64,000 nt of DNA from NCBI GenBank assembly GCA_025403435.1, contig CM046350.1, positions 20,468,324-20,532,323 on the forward strand. Direction: 5' to 3'. This DNA is from Artocarpus heterophyllus. Lineage: Eukaryota > Streptophyta > Magnoliopsida > Rosales > Moraceae. Below, in pieces: positions 49,801 through 61,816 of this stretch (position 1 is the stretch's first letter; the number at the start of each line of letters is the position of its first letter). A program made the position numbers and the translations under genes. A model generated the notes under the pieces. It worked only from the letters and a program-made list of their open reading frames with translations. It made no database searches and was not told the DNA's origin.

Positions 49801-51271
49801 ACAAAAGTATAAAATTATATGTTAACAAGTTCACCCAGTTAAGTAGTAGATACTACAAATCCTGCTTAAATCTTTCTTTCAGCACTAGTTTAGCATATAT
49901 ATCTGAGAAAATATTGGCATGAAAGCATAGATCAAAGAAACACCTATAGACTTCTTCCATAAACGGGATACATGTCCTCTGCCAACAAGTATGCTAGTTT
50001 CATCATTTTGAGCAACATATAGCTACCCGCAGGAGACTATTTTTAAGAAAACAAGTTCATTCAAAAACTGAAACCATAGTCGGCATATTATACCTTAATT
50101 TGAGTAATGTAACTTACGTACCAAACCCCTCTTTGTTCTTTCTCGTCAAACTCATCATGTGTTTGTCTGTGGGTAAATTTTCATCACTAAAATAATATTC
50201 CACCTGCAAGAATCACCAGAAATAATATTAGTCCTCCTCATGCTCAAGAAATTTTCCACATACTAAATTTATTAATTTGCAAGGAAGTATTTGAAAACAT
50301 CAGTTTTAAGGTTCTACACGTCTTAGAATTGATTCATCGTTTTAAAGCTAGATGAGGAAGAAGAAAGACAATTTTCCCCCACATTTGAACCTCTTTCTCA
50401 ACTGGACTACTTCTGTAGCACTTTTCTTTGATTTAGTGCCCCCACACTGTAGTTTTCAAATTTCCTTTCTAATATGAAGTTTCAAAAAATGGCACCAGCA
50501 TTCCATCTAGTTGCTCCAGAAACTAAATATCCCGAAGCTAAAAGTCATTATTCGGTCGCATCAATGAATATTGCACCAAAAAAAAAAAACTATCAATTCC
50601 AAATTATATACTCATAAAAAAATTTAAAAAAAAATGAGAAATTCTCTAAATTATCACCGGAATAAGTATACTACTTAACAAAGGTATACATCTACGACCC
50701 AACTCCAAAGTACAAGTCAAATTACGCATACGCAACTACAGAATCACGGCCACTAATTATGCTTAAAATTGACGCATCTGTGAGTAATAAGCTTGTAAGA
50801 AGAGCCAAACTCAGGTTCGCAAAATAAAACCACTAAGTTAGATCAAGCAAACCTTCGGAAAAGGCTTTTCTTCTTTCAAATTACAGTCTCTGCAATATGC
50901 ATTTCAATCAATACTCCGCCATTTCCTAAGGTACCAGGCACGTCAATAAACTCTTCTCTCTCCTAGGACCTTAAACGCCAGCACGCCCAATAAAACTATG
51001 CAAAAAAAAAAAAAAGGATAGGGCTTGCCTGCTTAACGATTTTGCGTTTGAGATCCTCAGTAAGGCCACCGGCTCCCACCGCCTGCTCCTCTTCGTGGAC
51101 GCGATCGTCGCCATGGCCGATGTCCTGATCGTGATCGTGATCGTCGTCGGACGGAAGCGCGTGAACGTCGTCAAGCGCGTGATCGGGGGATCCGACGGGC
51201 CAGGAGTCGGGATGTGAAGGCAGCGGCGGCGTGGTCGCGGCAGAGGCGGTGGGCCCATCTTCGGATTCCAT
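46865..51271 (-). CDS. LARP6: La-related protein 6 (LARP6), eleven exons
   Basis: A 378-residue RNA-binding protein of the LARP6 family. Exons: 51271-51029, 50203-50122, 48392-48298, 48206-48135, 48068-47989, 47898-47814, 47715-47668, 47574-47509, 47429-47286, 47179-47086, 46992-46865 (1137 nt, open). Residues 1-70 are acidic, rich in Asp and His. The La motif (about 72-160) contains LKRKIVKQVEYYFSDENLPT, NKEGFVPIGVIASFRKMKKL and DGKKVKRLHP. A divergent RRM follows (about 166-257) with TVLVENLPEDHSVENVWKIF and LHALVEYETVEAAEKA. The tail is basic and Gly/Arg-rich, ending in PPGPRMPDGTRGFTMGRGRP. No PAM2 motif is seen in the N-terminal part, which favours the LARP6a type. Intron 1 has a GC donor (CAG|GCAAGC). 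No disabling change is seen. Confidence 0.95.
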
Positions 51272-51386
51272 GGGGAATATGGCAGAGTGGGAGAGGAGGA
51301 AGATGAGACCCTTCAAATGTTAGAAATGCGAAAACGGATCCCCGCTCATTTCTTCCCCTGCTCTCTCAATTTCTTCTTCCTCTCCA

Positions 51387-51397
51387 CCTTTATATAT
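51387..51397 (-). promoter_or_regulatory. TATA box of LARP6
   Basis: ATATATAAAG on the minus strand lies about 120 bases upstream of the ATG and would give a leader of about 90 bases that is rich in GAGAG and GAAGAA. Only about 250 bases of 5' flank remain before the Retand-like LTR at 51651. Confidence 0.55.
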
Positions 51398-51650
51398 TCA
51401 GCGGATGGATATCTTTTTGGGGGTTTATTTTGGTCATTTCGGTTCCCCGGTCTTTCCTAAGTGTTGCGGCACCGAACCACAAAATATAGGAGGGCTTTGA
51501 GGTAAATATGCTATCTCCATACTGTATGATCTGGCCTAATTTCACTGACTTTTTTTTTAAAAAAAAAATCAATGATCTTTAGTAACACAAGTAAATGCAC
51601 CTTGTTAGGGGCGTTTATTACATAATAATCATAAAAGTTTTAATGAAAAT

Positions 51651-52248
51651 TGTTACAGGTGATCTCGGCGGCCCAAAGCACAAAGACAAGATCACGAAGA
51701 AGTTCAATAACAGCCCATCTCAAGAGACATCTCAGTGGGAGAGCAAGTCGACCAAGCCTTCCTTAGGGGTCGGCATAAGTCTAAGAGAACAAGAAGTTGA
51801 GACAAAATAGTATCCAAACTCACTACACTCAAAGACAAGAATTTAAATTACAAAATGGGCAACTGAATCCCTGCAATATTAGGGAGTTTGGCCCTTTATG
51901 TGTAATATGGGAAAGCCAGACATGAAGATGGTGAAAATAAAATTAGGAAAAGGAATATTCTTTATTTTATTAGATTTTATTTATTATTTTATTTAATTGT
52001 TTTAATTGTAAATTTGTAACTATAAAAGGAGTGGAAAGCCCCGGAGAAAGGACTTTTGACCTCCCATATTCTTGTACCCAGAGAAAAAAGTGAAAAATCC
52101 CTTGATGTAGACGTATCTCACATTGAGTGAACCACTATAAAATCCCTAGTGTCATTATTATTTTTTTTTTGCATTTTAATCTTCTATTTTGTTCAAATAC
52201 CGTGAGTGATTTATGAGGTTAACTATTGACAAAAATCTACCATTAACA
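51651..52248 (+). repeat. 5' LTR of the Retand-like element
   Basis: Begins TGTTACAGGTGATC and ends CCATTAACA. TATAAAAGGAGTGG at about 52021 is a likely LTR TATA box, directing transcription to the right, away from LARP6. A primer-binding-like TTAGCGCTAGAAGAAGG follows at 52250. Confidence 0.8.
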
Positions 52249-52358
52249 ATTAGCGCTAGAAGAAGGGCCAGGTTTATCTGAGAAAATCAAGCTTCACATT
52301 CCATAATTTTTACTATCGCGAACAAACCATACTGGAGATAACTCCAACAACCCATCCT

Positions 52359-53640
52359 TTGTTGGAGGCTCGAGGCTCGAGGCTTGAGGCACTAGAGGCA
52401 GCCCTCAAGAACCACCCTTCTGGAACAAAAGGTGGAACGAATGAATGGGATGCTCGAGAAATCTTGGCAGCCCTGGATAACATCCAAGGCCAAAATGGTA
52501 ATGTTGTAGGTGATGACCTCGTAGAACAAGGAAATGATGCTGGTAACCAAGGCAATGGTGGCCAGCAATAAATTCCTAAGGGAACCAACGAGACTACGGA
52601 TGGCCAGAATAGAAAGGCTAACTCTATGGGTAGCTGAGAAAGAAAAGGGTAGAGCAACCTAGGCATAAGGCCAAGGAATGAACCAATAGAACCAGTAGAG
52701 ACAAAACATAGGTCTCCTATCACTCCCGTCAAGACGTGAGCATAGACAAGATGCAGCGTCCGTCCAAAATGGAGATGATTTGAGGGATCAATTACGCAAA
52801 GGCGATTTGAGAGATCATCTGTGTGCAAGGAGAGCTATTTTCTTGGGGAACGATCCACACTTGGTAGATCTTCTAGTCATCAACCAATCATCGAACAACC
52901 CATAGGTCGACCACCCTCGGCTTATAGCTCAGCAGGTAAATCAGCAGCTATAGGCTGCTTTGGGACTCCTGATGGTTGAGATTAAATGCTTGGTGGGACG
53001 ACTCAAAGAATTGGAGGATAAGCTTGACATTCATCAAGGAGAGAAGATAACATACTTTAACCCCTTTTCTCCTACAATCAAGAATGCTCTCTCCTAGAAA
53101 AGTTCAAGACACTACAGATGACCCCTTACGAGGGACAAACCGACCTCGACGATCATATCTAGAATTATGAGTCATGCATGGAATTGTACGGGGTGCTAGA
53201 TGAGATTATGTGTCAAGCTTTCAGCCAAACTCTCATGGGTTTTGCCAGATGTTGGTTTAGAAGTTTGAAAGTAGGAAACATTACATGCTTCCAAGACTTA
53301 AAGATAGCGTTCCTAAACCAGTTTATAAGGGTGAGGGCTCTCCCACCATCCAAAGAAAAGCTCAGCTTTCTGAACCAAAGGCCCAACGAGTCTTCAAAAG
53401 ACTAGCTCGTGTCATATACTAAGGAGGTTGCCACAATTGGTGACATTACTGAGGACGTCACTTTATAGGAGCTTTAAGTATATGCAAACGGGCATCCTTT
53501 TTAGAGATGATCTTGACTACAAAAGTGCTAAGTCATATAGGGAGTTCTTAAAAAGAGCTCATGGGTTCATAAATTAGGAAAAAGTGAAAGGCCTAGTTCA
53601 CATGCATGTTATGGGAGGAGGTAGCAGTGATAACGATCAA
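52359..53640 (+). pseudogene. Retand-like gag
   Basis: An N-terminal stretch (52359-52571) is rich in Glu, Leu, Asn and Gly (EARGSRLEALEAALKNHPSG). The gag core lies at 53100-53405 with MELYGVLDEIMCQAFSQTLM, ARCWFRSLKVGNITCFQDL and FIRVRALPPSKEKLSFLN, matching the Retrotrans_gag domain of Tat-type elements (family: ARxWFxxLxPGSIxSFxxL). Many stops separate the parts. Confidence 0.75.
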
Positions 53641-54299
53641 GGGTTGAGCCAAGGGGAAAAAAGGTGAAGTAATCCACAAAGGGTAGAGCAGTTCACCGAA
53701 GCTGTCGATCTATGACCGACAACATAACCCCTCTAGGCAAGCTATTATCACAAATAATGCTAAGCAGTAGACGCAAAAAGATGACAGACCTAAACCATAA
53801 CAGAGGTACGACAATTACCACAACCTCACCATACCCATTGACAACATCTACTAGAGAATCAGTGATCAATCTTATCTACGGCCTCCTCCTCCCATGAGGC
53901 CAAATCTTAATGAGTGTCATCAGAACAAGTATTATAGTTCCATGGCGACGTGGGCCACTACACCAATGAATACGCTGACCTCAAGGACAAGATTGAGAGG
54001 TTAATCAAAGAAGGTCGGCTACAAGAGCACAGAGCCAATAGAAACAACAAGAGAAATGATAGAAAGAATGATCGTAGAGACAATCAAAGAAATGATGGCC
54101 AAACGATGACCGTCAGGAAAACACTATAGCAAAGCCTGCAAGCTTAATTCGTACCATTTTTGATCCATACCTAGGTTGATTCCCAAAGGTCTCATAAGAA
54201 CTACCCTAGCGAGGTGAGAGAAAATTCAAAGCAAAGATGTATGAACATGTCAACAAGCAAGCCAGACAAGGCATTGAGATATGAAGGAACAGAAATTAC

Positions 54300-54705
54300 A
54301 TTCTCCGAATAGGATGCACATGGAGTTCACTTTCCGCAAAACGATGCATTAGTGGTCGAGACGATGATTAGAAATTATACCGTGTGTCAAATCTTGGTAG
54401 ACAATGGCAACTCAGTCGACATAATATATATTGATTGCTTAACCAATATGGGGATACATTTGACCAAACAACACCAAATTCTCGACCGCTTTTTGGGTTT
54501 ATAGGAGAGAACATTATCCCCGAGGGAACAATTAAGCTACCAATAACAATCAAAGAAAAGCCAAGAATGATGACCATACTATCAAATTTTCTAGTAGTCA
54601 AAAGAGAAGATCAATACATCATAGTTAGAGGAAGACCAACTTTGAGGGCTTTAAAGGCCATTACTATCAATTTACTATTAGAAAGTGAAGTTTTTACACC
54701 AGAGT
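54300..54705 (+). pseudogene. Retand-like aspartic protease
   Basis: ILVDNGNSVDIIYI at about 54390 aligns with the usual LVDxGSSVDILY active site, with G-S changed to G-N. After a frameshift PLFGFIGENIIPEGTIKLPI, SNFLVVKREDQYIIVRGRPT and LRALKAI follow, the conserved C-terminal half (family: YNxILGRPxLNxLxAI). The D-N-G-N change and the frameshift disable it. Confidence 0.75.
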
Positions 54706-55029
54706 GAGTGGGCAAAATGAAAATAAACTAGTTTGAGTCAATGCTGGCCTACTCAGATATGGTACATGCATATGCAGACCCCGAAAGAGCGGAGATGAGA
54801 ATGATATGTCAGGGACCAATGGAGGAAGACATCGATCCCATATTGGAATAAGAGATCACATGAATAGAACCAGCTGAACAACTTGTGGAGGTAAAGGTAG
54901 ACAAGCAAGATCCATCTAAGGTGTTGAGGATCAAGTCAGATTAATGAAGAAGCAAGTGGACAAGCTCACAAAATTTTGAAGTAAGAATCTCAAGGTCTTT
55001 TCTTGGACACTTGAAGACATGGTAGGAAT

Positions 55030-55870
55030 AGACCAAGAAGTCGCCTGTCATTGTCTTATCCTCAACCCCAATTATCCTCCTAAGCGTCAGAATAGGCGAC
55101 TGATGAACCCAGAGAGATATGAGGCTCTACATAAAGAGGTCCAAAAACAGGAAAAGAATGGGTTTATTAAGGAGTTTATTACTTTGATTAGATTTTGAAC
55201 CCTATGCTCATTCATAAACCTAATGGGAAGTGGAGAATGTGTATCGATTTCAACGACCTTAACAAGACATATCCGAAGGACAATATTCCATTTCCACGAA
55301 TAGATCATTTGGTCAATGCCACGACTGGACATGAGCTATTAAGCTTTATGAACTTCTACTCAGGCTATAATCAGATCCCCAAGCACCCACGAGACCAAGA
55401 GCACATGTCATTTATTGCTGATAAGGGATTGTACTGTTACCTTATCATGCCTTTTAGGCTCAAAAATATAGGCACAACATACCAATGGTTGGTGATGTTT
55501 GCCAAGCAGATTGGGAAGACTATGGAAGTTTATGTTGACGGCATGTTGGTGAATAGTGTAAAGGCAAGCTTACATGTTGCTTATCTAGACGATATGTTCC
55601 AAATCTTGAAGGAATACATTATAAAGCTCAATCCCTTGAAGTATGCATTTGGAGTGACGTTGGGGAAGTTTTTGGGATTCATAGTTAGCTGTTAAGGAAT
55701 CGAGTCTAACCTAGCTAAAATTCAAACTTTGTTGGGTATGGAGGCACCACAACAGCCTAAAGAAGTTTAGAAGCTGATAAGGTGCATTGATGCACTCAAC
55801 TACTTCATTTCAAGGGTGATTGATAAGTGCATTCCATTTTTTGATGTTTTAAAGAAGCTGTTTAAATGGA
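55030..55870 (+). pseudogene. Retand-like reverse transcriptase with altered catalytic site
   Basis: The open stretch 55195-55695 has KPNGKWRMCIDFNDLNKTYP, DNIPFPRIDHLVNATTGHEL, MNFYSGYNQI and KCAFGV-like DNA (KYAFGV). The active-site box reads YVDGMLV, where gypsy elements have YVDDMLV; loss of the second Asp would abolish polymerase activity. Upstream (55030-55190) ARNQEVACHCL-like and RRLMNPERYEAL sequence completes the start of the domain. Confidence 0.85.
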
Positions 55871-55891
55871 CGGCGGACGGCGGACGGCGGA
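55868..55891. repeat. Tandem heptamer GGACGGC x3
   Basis: GGACGGCGGACGGCGGACGG is a three-fold 7-bp repeat at the junction of reverse transcriptase and connection domain, a local GC-rich slip expansion in an AT-richer element. Confidence 0.8.
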
Positions 55892-56369
55892 ATGTGACAA
55901 GGTGTTTAGGCGTCTAAAAGAATATCTTAGGAAAACCCCATTGCTTTTAAAAGTTCTATTGGGGGAGACCCTTTATATTTATTTCGTCATTTTGCCCCAC
56001 GCTCTAAGCTCAGTCCTTATAAGATAAGAGAGGAAAGCTCAGCTCTTGGTTTACTACGCAAGTAGCTTGATGCAAAAACGAGGTATCCGAAGATGGAGAA
56101 GCTTGCGCTTGTTCTTGTTATGTTTGCTAGGAAGTTAAAGAGATATTTCTTGGAACATAAGGTGGTCGTTATATCCTCTAAGGCAAGCTCTTTAAAAGAC
56201 AAAGATGTTAGATCGCCTACTGAAATGGTTTGTCGAGCTGAGCCAGTTTGACGTGGACTACTAGCCTCGTATGACGATCAAAGGATAGGCCTTGGCAAAC
56301 TTTGTTGCTGAATTTACAGCCCGAGTAAGGGAACAGAGACACAAGTTAGGATGAAACAGCCTAAGTAGA

Positions 56370-56700
56370 AGCTGTATGTCGACAGATCATCAAATGAGCA
56401 CGGTTCAAGAGCAGCTGTAATGTTGGTGAGTCCTGAAAATCATAAGATCATGGCAACAATGAGGTTTAAGTTCAAGGCTTCAAATAATGAGGCCAAACAC
56501 GATGCAATATTAGCAAAACTTCATCTCGCCCTTCATTTAAAAACCAACCAGTTAGAGGTTTATAATGACTTTCAGAGGGTTGTAAACAAAATTTTAGATG
56601 AATACAAGGCCAAGGATAGGGTAATGTTGAAGTATATGCAAAAGGCAAAAATTTCAATCCTGTAAGATCAAGCAAATACCTCGATCCAAGAAACAGTAAT
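56370..56700 (+). pseudogene. Retand-like RNase H
   Basis: LYVDRSSNEHGSRAAVMLVS (about 56373-56430) and FKASNNEAKHDAILAKLHLA carry the family pattern LYVDGSSNxxGSGAGVVLxSP and ATNNxAEYEALLAGLxLA. The second catalytic Glu is represented by NNEAKHDA, so the box has decayed in part. Confidence 0.8.
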
Positions 56701-56999
56701 GCCGATGCTTTAGCTCTCTGCACCATGTCAAAAGATTTAAAGCAACTTAGAGTGGTGCCCGTCGAGATCTTAGAAGTGCCCACCATAGAGGAGGAAATAG
56801 AAGGAGCAATGCCAATTGCTCAAGGAGATAACTGGATAACCCTAATTATGAAGTATCTACTCAACAGCGAGCTTCCAGCTAATCCAAATGATGGCAAAAG
56901 AACTCATTATAGGTTGGTACGTTATTTGCTGCATGATGGAGGTACTCTACTAGCGGGGTAATTATGCACCTCTCCTTTGTTGTCTTGACAAGGATGAAA

Positions 57000-57990
57000 G
57001 GCAAAAGGTTTCGAAGAAAATACATGAAGGATTATATGGGAACTATTCTGAGGGGTAGTCTTTAGCCCATCAGACCTTAAGGAAGCGGTGTTATTGACTG
57101 GCCTTAAAAAAGGATCTTGTAGAATAAGCACGCAAATGTGACAAATGTCAACGATACACCATAGTGTTGAGGCCTCACCCCCGAGAATCTTACATCAATC
57201 TTAAGCCCATGGCCATTTACAAAGTGGGGAATCAATATTATTGGTCCTTTTACCACTGCATCTCCAGGTGCAGTTTGCCATCATGGCGGTAGACTATCAG
57301 ACGAAATGGGCTAAGGTAAAGGTATTCATAAGCATCACGAAGGCTTATTGTAATAGTTTTATTTGGTCACATATTGTCTACCGCTTTGGTATCCCATATT
57401 CACTCGTCCCTGACAATGGTAAATAGTTTATTAACGCCAAAATGAGGAAAATTATGTGATGATCTCGGCATCAACAAGAATTTTTCAGCTGTCATCTACC
57501 CACAGTCGAATGGTCAAGTAAAAGTCGTAAACCAAAATTATCAAGCACGCATTAAAAAATGCATCGACAACCTTAAGGAAAGATGGGCTAAGGAATTACC
57601 AAAGGTATTGTAGGCTTACATGACGACGAGTAGAACCACCATAGGCAAGACACTGTTTTCCTTGACTTACGGTGTTGAGGTGGTTTTGCCAGTCAAGACC
57701 ATCACACCTACCAACTCAGTTGTCGGATATGGTGAAAGGGAAATGTGCAGTTAATGGATGTAGAGCTCGACCTGATTGAGGAGTGAAGGATCAACTCGCG
57801 GATGTGTCTTGCTACTTACCAACAAAGAATAGCGAAATATTATAACAAGAGGGTCAGGGAAAGAAGGTTCGTTGTTAGTGACTTAGTCCTCAAGAAAGAG
57901 ACTCCAATCACGAAGTTGAGAAATGTCGGCCCCCTTGGTCCAGATTGGGTCCTATATTAGACTAGAGATTTACGTGTCATGGTCTACGGT
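57000..57990 (+). pseudogene. Retand-like integrase
   Basis: CDKCQRY (57144-57165) is the zinc-finger cysteine block. The core includes AVDYQTKWAKVKVFISIT and RFGIPYSLVPDNGK (family: VVDYFTKWIEAxPL, FGxPxxIVSDNGxQF) at 57287-57426, then YPQSNGQV at 57500 and PFSLTYGxEAVLPV-like sequence at 57660-57695. Frameshifts and stops occur between the blocks. Confidence 0.8.
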
Positions 57991-58689
57991 AGGCCGATGT
58001 GTAACGTACCCATAAAATGTTGCGTATTTGCGCCTTTACTATCAGTAGTTTGTTGCAGTTGGTTCTTTGTTTATTTTTATTAGTTTATGCTTTATTGGTT
58101 TATGACGTGTCAACCGCAAGAAGTTTCAAGTTAATAAAGTAAAACTCCAAAGGGGCTATTTTCATTCCATTTATTTCTCTAATTCATTTATAGTTTCATT
58201 TTCAATTGGTCCAAGTCAAAATGTCAAAATAAAGTCAAAGACGACGTTTGACATAGGGGATAGTGGAGCCAGGAGACTATGAAAGCTACCCCTTTTTGTG
58301 TGTTTTACCAATTAACTTTTATTAATTTTACTGGGTAGATTTTAAAGAAATTTAACCCCCCTTTTTTGTGTTTTTCACCAATTAATTTTATCAATTTTAC
58401 TTGGCAAATTTTAAAGAAATTTGTTCGGTAATCTTGATGCGTAATGAAGCAAAGTTAGGAAAACTTATATTAAAAGTAAAAAAAAATTCTTACAAAAACA
58501 AAGGCCAATTGTCATGATGTTTCTACATTAAAAAAAAATCTCTTTTAGTACCCTGTACCAAAAGTGTCCTCTGCCTCAGTTGCAATGTTGTCAGTGGGAG
58601 TTGAGGCATCAGAAAAGTAGAGAAAAGAAAGATCTTACTTCAGATTAGCAGCCCAAATTTGCTTGACAATCTACTTACCCACCAACCCA

Positions 58690-60880
58690 CCAAGAATGGC
58701 TTTCTAAGTGTGTGTACTCCTTAGAAGCTTGAAATGCCTCGACCACAGTGGCAGCAGCGAGGTGATCTTTTTAGATTTCTTCTTCTTTGCCTTTGCGACT
58801 TAGTTTTCAAACTCTTCCTGCGCCTTCTAGAGCACCTCTTTCTCCTTCTCAACTGCACCTGTAAGATTTTTAATCTTCTGCTGAAGCTCAACGATCTTGT
58901 CCTGCTCTATCCGCAGGAGATTTCAGACTTCAACTTCCTTGTCTTTTGCATCCTTAGTTGCTTGCTTCTCAGCACTGAGGAGAGCCTTCAAGGACTATAT
59001 CTCCTTGCAGGTCCCTTTAAGGTTGTGGACGAACTGTTCAATCTCCTCGTAGAAGATAAGGACCATCATGAGAGCCTATAAGAAAATAGGAGATAGAAGG
59101 TTAAAGGAAAAGATATGATGCAGCAAAACTAAAAGGGAGATATAAAAGAAAATACTCACTTTAACCTAGGAATGAATATGATCCTTGTGGCGCTTAAGAA
59201 GTGGAGACTTTTTCACGGTAGCCCAGTCCTTGTCAAAGATGAATTCATAAATTGCTTAGAAGGCTAGGCTAATCTACAGTGGTAAGTCGAGCATACTCCT
59301 AACTTGGGCATCCGTCACATCACCCATGATAAAGTTGGGGTCCTGAACTCGACTCCTTAGTCGCATGTGAAGAGGTCTTTCTGAAGCAGGGGGAGAAAGG
59401 TCAGGCACTTCAATGATTGGCCCCTTTTTCTCGACGTCCACAAGATGAAGACTTGTCATCAACCTGTTGCTTCTTGGCGGGTGGGACATCATCGGTCTTC
59501 CTCTTATCTTTCCTTTGGGGCACTTTCTTGGAAGAATCTCTACCTAAAGACGAGCCACCACCAGTAGCAGCATGGTATTTCTTGCCAAAGGCGGGGAGCT
59601 TTAAGCTCAACATCTCCACAAAAGAAAGGAAAAGTTAGACCTTATAGTAGCTAGACAAGTAATTCAATTGCAGTGTAAAAAAAAAAAAAAAAGCTAATTC
59701 CTATCACTTCATGAGGAAGTCTCTCCAGGACGACCCAAGTAGGGACAGAAAGGTCTACAAAAAAACCAGATGCCTGCATATTCTCTATCAACAACAAGTT
59801 GATGACCTTTCTATGCTCTGCAGAAAGCTTGGCATTGTACCTAAAATGAACGACCTTTCTATGCTATGCAAAAAGCTTGGCATTGTACCTAAAATGAACT
59901 TGCCAAATTTGAGATAGGACATGGCGCTCTAGAAGTTTTGAAAATTAGACAAAGGTTAGTATGAATCCTGAAAGCCTGACAGATGACTTAATGCAAGAGA
60001 ACAGTGCTTGCTAGGGATGCACCATTGGGTCTCGACCATGTATTTTTTCTCTCTGTCCTGTGGATATATTGTAATCGTCCTTGAGCATAAAAAACATATT
60101 CTTCCAATCATGATTGGAAGAAGGAAGCTTTAGGACGATCAGAGGAACTTTGTCCTTAGCTCGACTGTAAGCACCAACGTAGTAATAACCTGGTTGCTTG
60201 GGCATCTGGCTGATGCAATAGCAATAGATAAACTCGTCCAGGTGGAGGGAAACTTCGAAGTAGATATACCACAATATCCACATGCAAAAGAAGACGTATC
60301 AGAAGTTTGGGGTCAGTTGTGTGGGCGACATTTCGAGCCTACTACAAAGCCTTTTCACGAACGGATGGAGAGGAAAGGTTTGGCCTGCCATGATCCACCT
60401 AGTATACACGGCGAGACAACCTAAAGGGGAAGTGCCCACGCGTTGGTCCTCGTTTGGTAATACAAAATCGAAGTATCAGCCGTTGATATGACCCTCCATG
60501 AATTCTCGATGGATATCATTAAACCGACCACGGGTTGTAGTCGTCCTTGCTCTCTTTGATAAGCTAAACATGACCAATGGCTTATCGTCTCCAATAGCAA
60601 TCCCATATGACGCCTCCTTCTGGTACTGCAGGTGGTTCATAACCGGTCAAGGATACTAAGGATCGGGAATCACCATTGAAAGTAGGATAGGGATACTGTC
60701 CACTATCTAATCCATGATTTCAATAGAAGGGACGGTGCCAAACTTATCAATATCACTAAAAATAGGGTCGTCATTTGAAGCCAGAGCATCATTGTGGCTT
60801 GATGAGTCGATTATCTCCATAGCATCAGGGCGTACATGGGAAGACGACTTGACCTCTTGATGACCACTAGAGGAAGCCAT
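58690..60880 (-). pseudogene. Antisense ORF remnant of the Retand-like element
   Basis: Starting at the minus-strand ATG at 60880 (MASSSGHQEVKSSS), interrupted frames run leftward to about 58690. Recognisable parts are an acidic Ser/Asp-rich head, a central region with GYYYVGAYSRAKDKVPLIV and NHDWKNMFFMLKDD (60080-60190), a charged Pro/Ser/Lys-rich linker (59274-59620) and a C-terminal coiled coil rich in Glu, Lys and Gln (IEQDKIVELQQKIKNL at about 58885-58935). Such an antisense frame lies between integrase and 3' LTR in Retand-type elements; its role is unknown. Stops show that it is decayed. Confidence 0.7.
59804..59899. repeat. 48-bp tandem duplication inside the antisense ORF
   Basis: Two consecutive 48-bp copies (59804-59851 and 59852-59899) start GACCTTTCTATGCT and differ at only two positions. 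The unit is a multiple of three, so it would keep the antisense frame. Confidence 0.9.
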
Positions 60881-61816
60881 GTCTAGAGTAGTAAAAAGGG
60901 ACAAAAGTTAGTTGCCTAAATCTAGAGGTCGACCTAAAATCTAAAAGCACTAGGTAAATGGCTATTTGGTTTACCAAACAGCCGACCTATTCATCTAATA
61001 GGCAACCTAACCTAAAAATTCTAGAACGAAAAACTAATTCCCTAGATTCCTAAAAATAAAAAAAAAATGCCCCGAACTACTAAAAAGGTACGTTTCTCTT
61101 GCTATTTCCTAGTCATATTGTTATCATTAACACCCTTTTGGTAAAGAATTTTTAAGAACCAAAAATAGTAAAGAAAGCAATAAAAAACACAGAGAAAAAA
61201 AGAAGTTCAAAGAACTTACTATTTCAAGAAATCTTGTAGAGGGATTCTTGAAACTCGAGGACTCTTTTTGGAGGTGGAAAAGCACGCCTAAAAAGGGAAA
61301 ATCATCGACGAAGCTTGAAGCCAAGAATGGGGGCATAGGAAATCTTAGGAGTTTTGGGGTAATTTAGGCAGAGTAGCAATGAAGAGTTCGAAAGGAAAAA
61401 TGAAGGCATAAGTCTAAAGTTCATGTCTTATATCCATTTAGAGGATGAAATTTAGGCCGTTGGATCAAGAAGATGTAAATCAAAGGGTTTAGGAATAAGG
61501 CAACCAAAGTTTGCCACCCTATTTCTCATATTTTAGGTGGAAGAGTCAGAAATCGATCCAACAGCTAAGTGAAACCTTCAGAAGGTGAAACAACATCTGA
61601 CCTGAAGACATGATGGTCACAACAGTCAACACGATTGTTTGGCTACCTGAGGTGTCAGACGTTCAAAAGGTATAATCATTACGAGGGTCAAAGACTTCCC
61701 GAACAAGCAATATTAGGGAATAATAAGCTCAACTTCCAAACCACAAAAGAACAATCGAGGTCTCAACCATAGAAATGGGAAGCAACTCGATGAGTCGCTC
61801 CCTACTAGGGAGAATT

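Noticed and set aside
52313..52828. 171-codon minus-strand frame opposite Retand-like gag
   Set aside because: It is the antisense of the gag region and no homologous protein is recognised; the real antisense frame of this lineage lies after the integrase.
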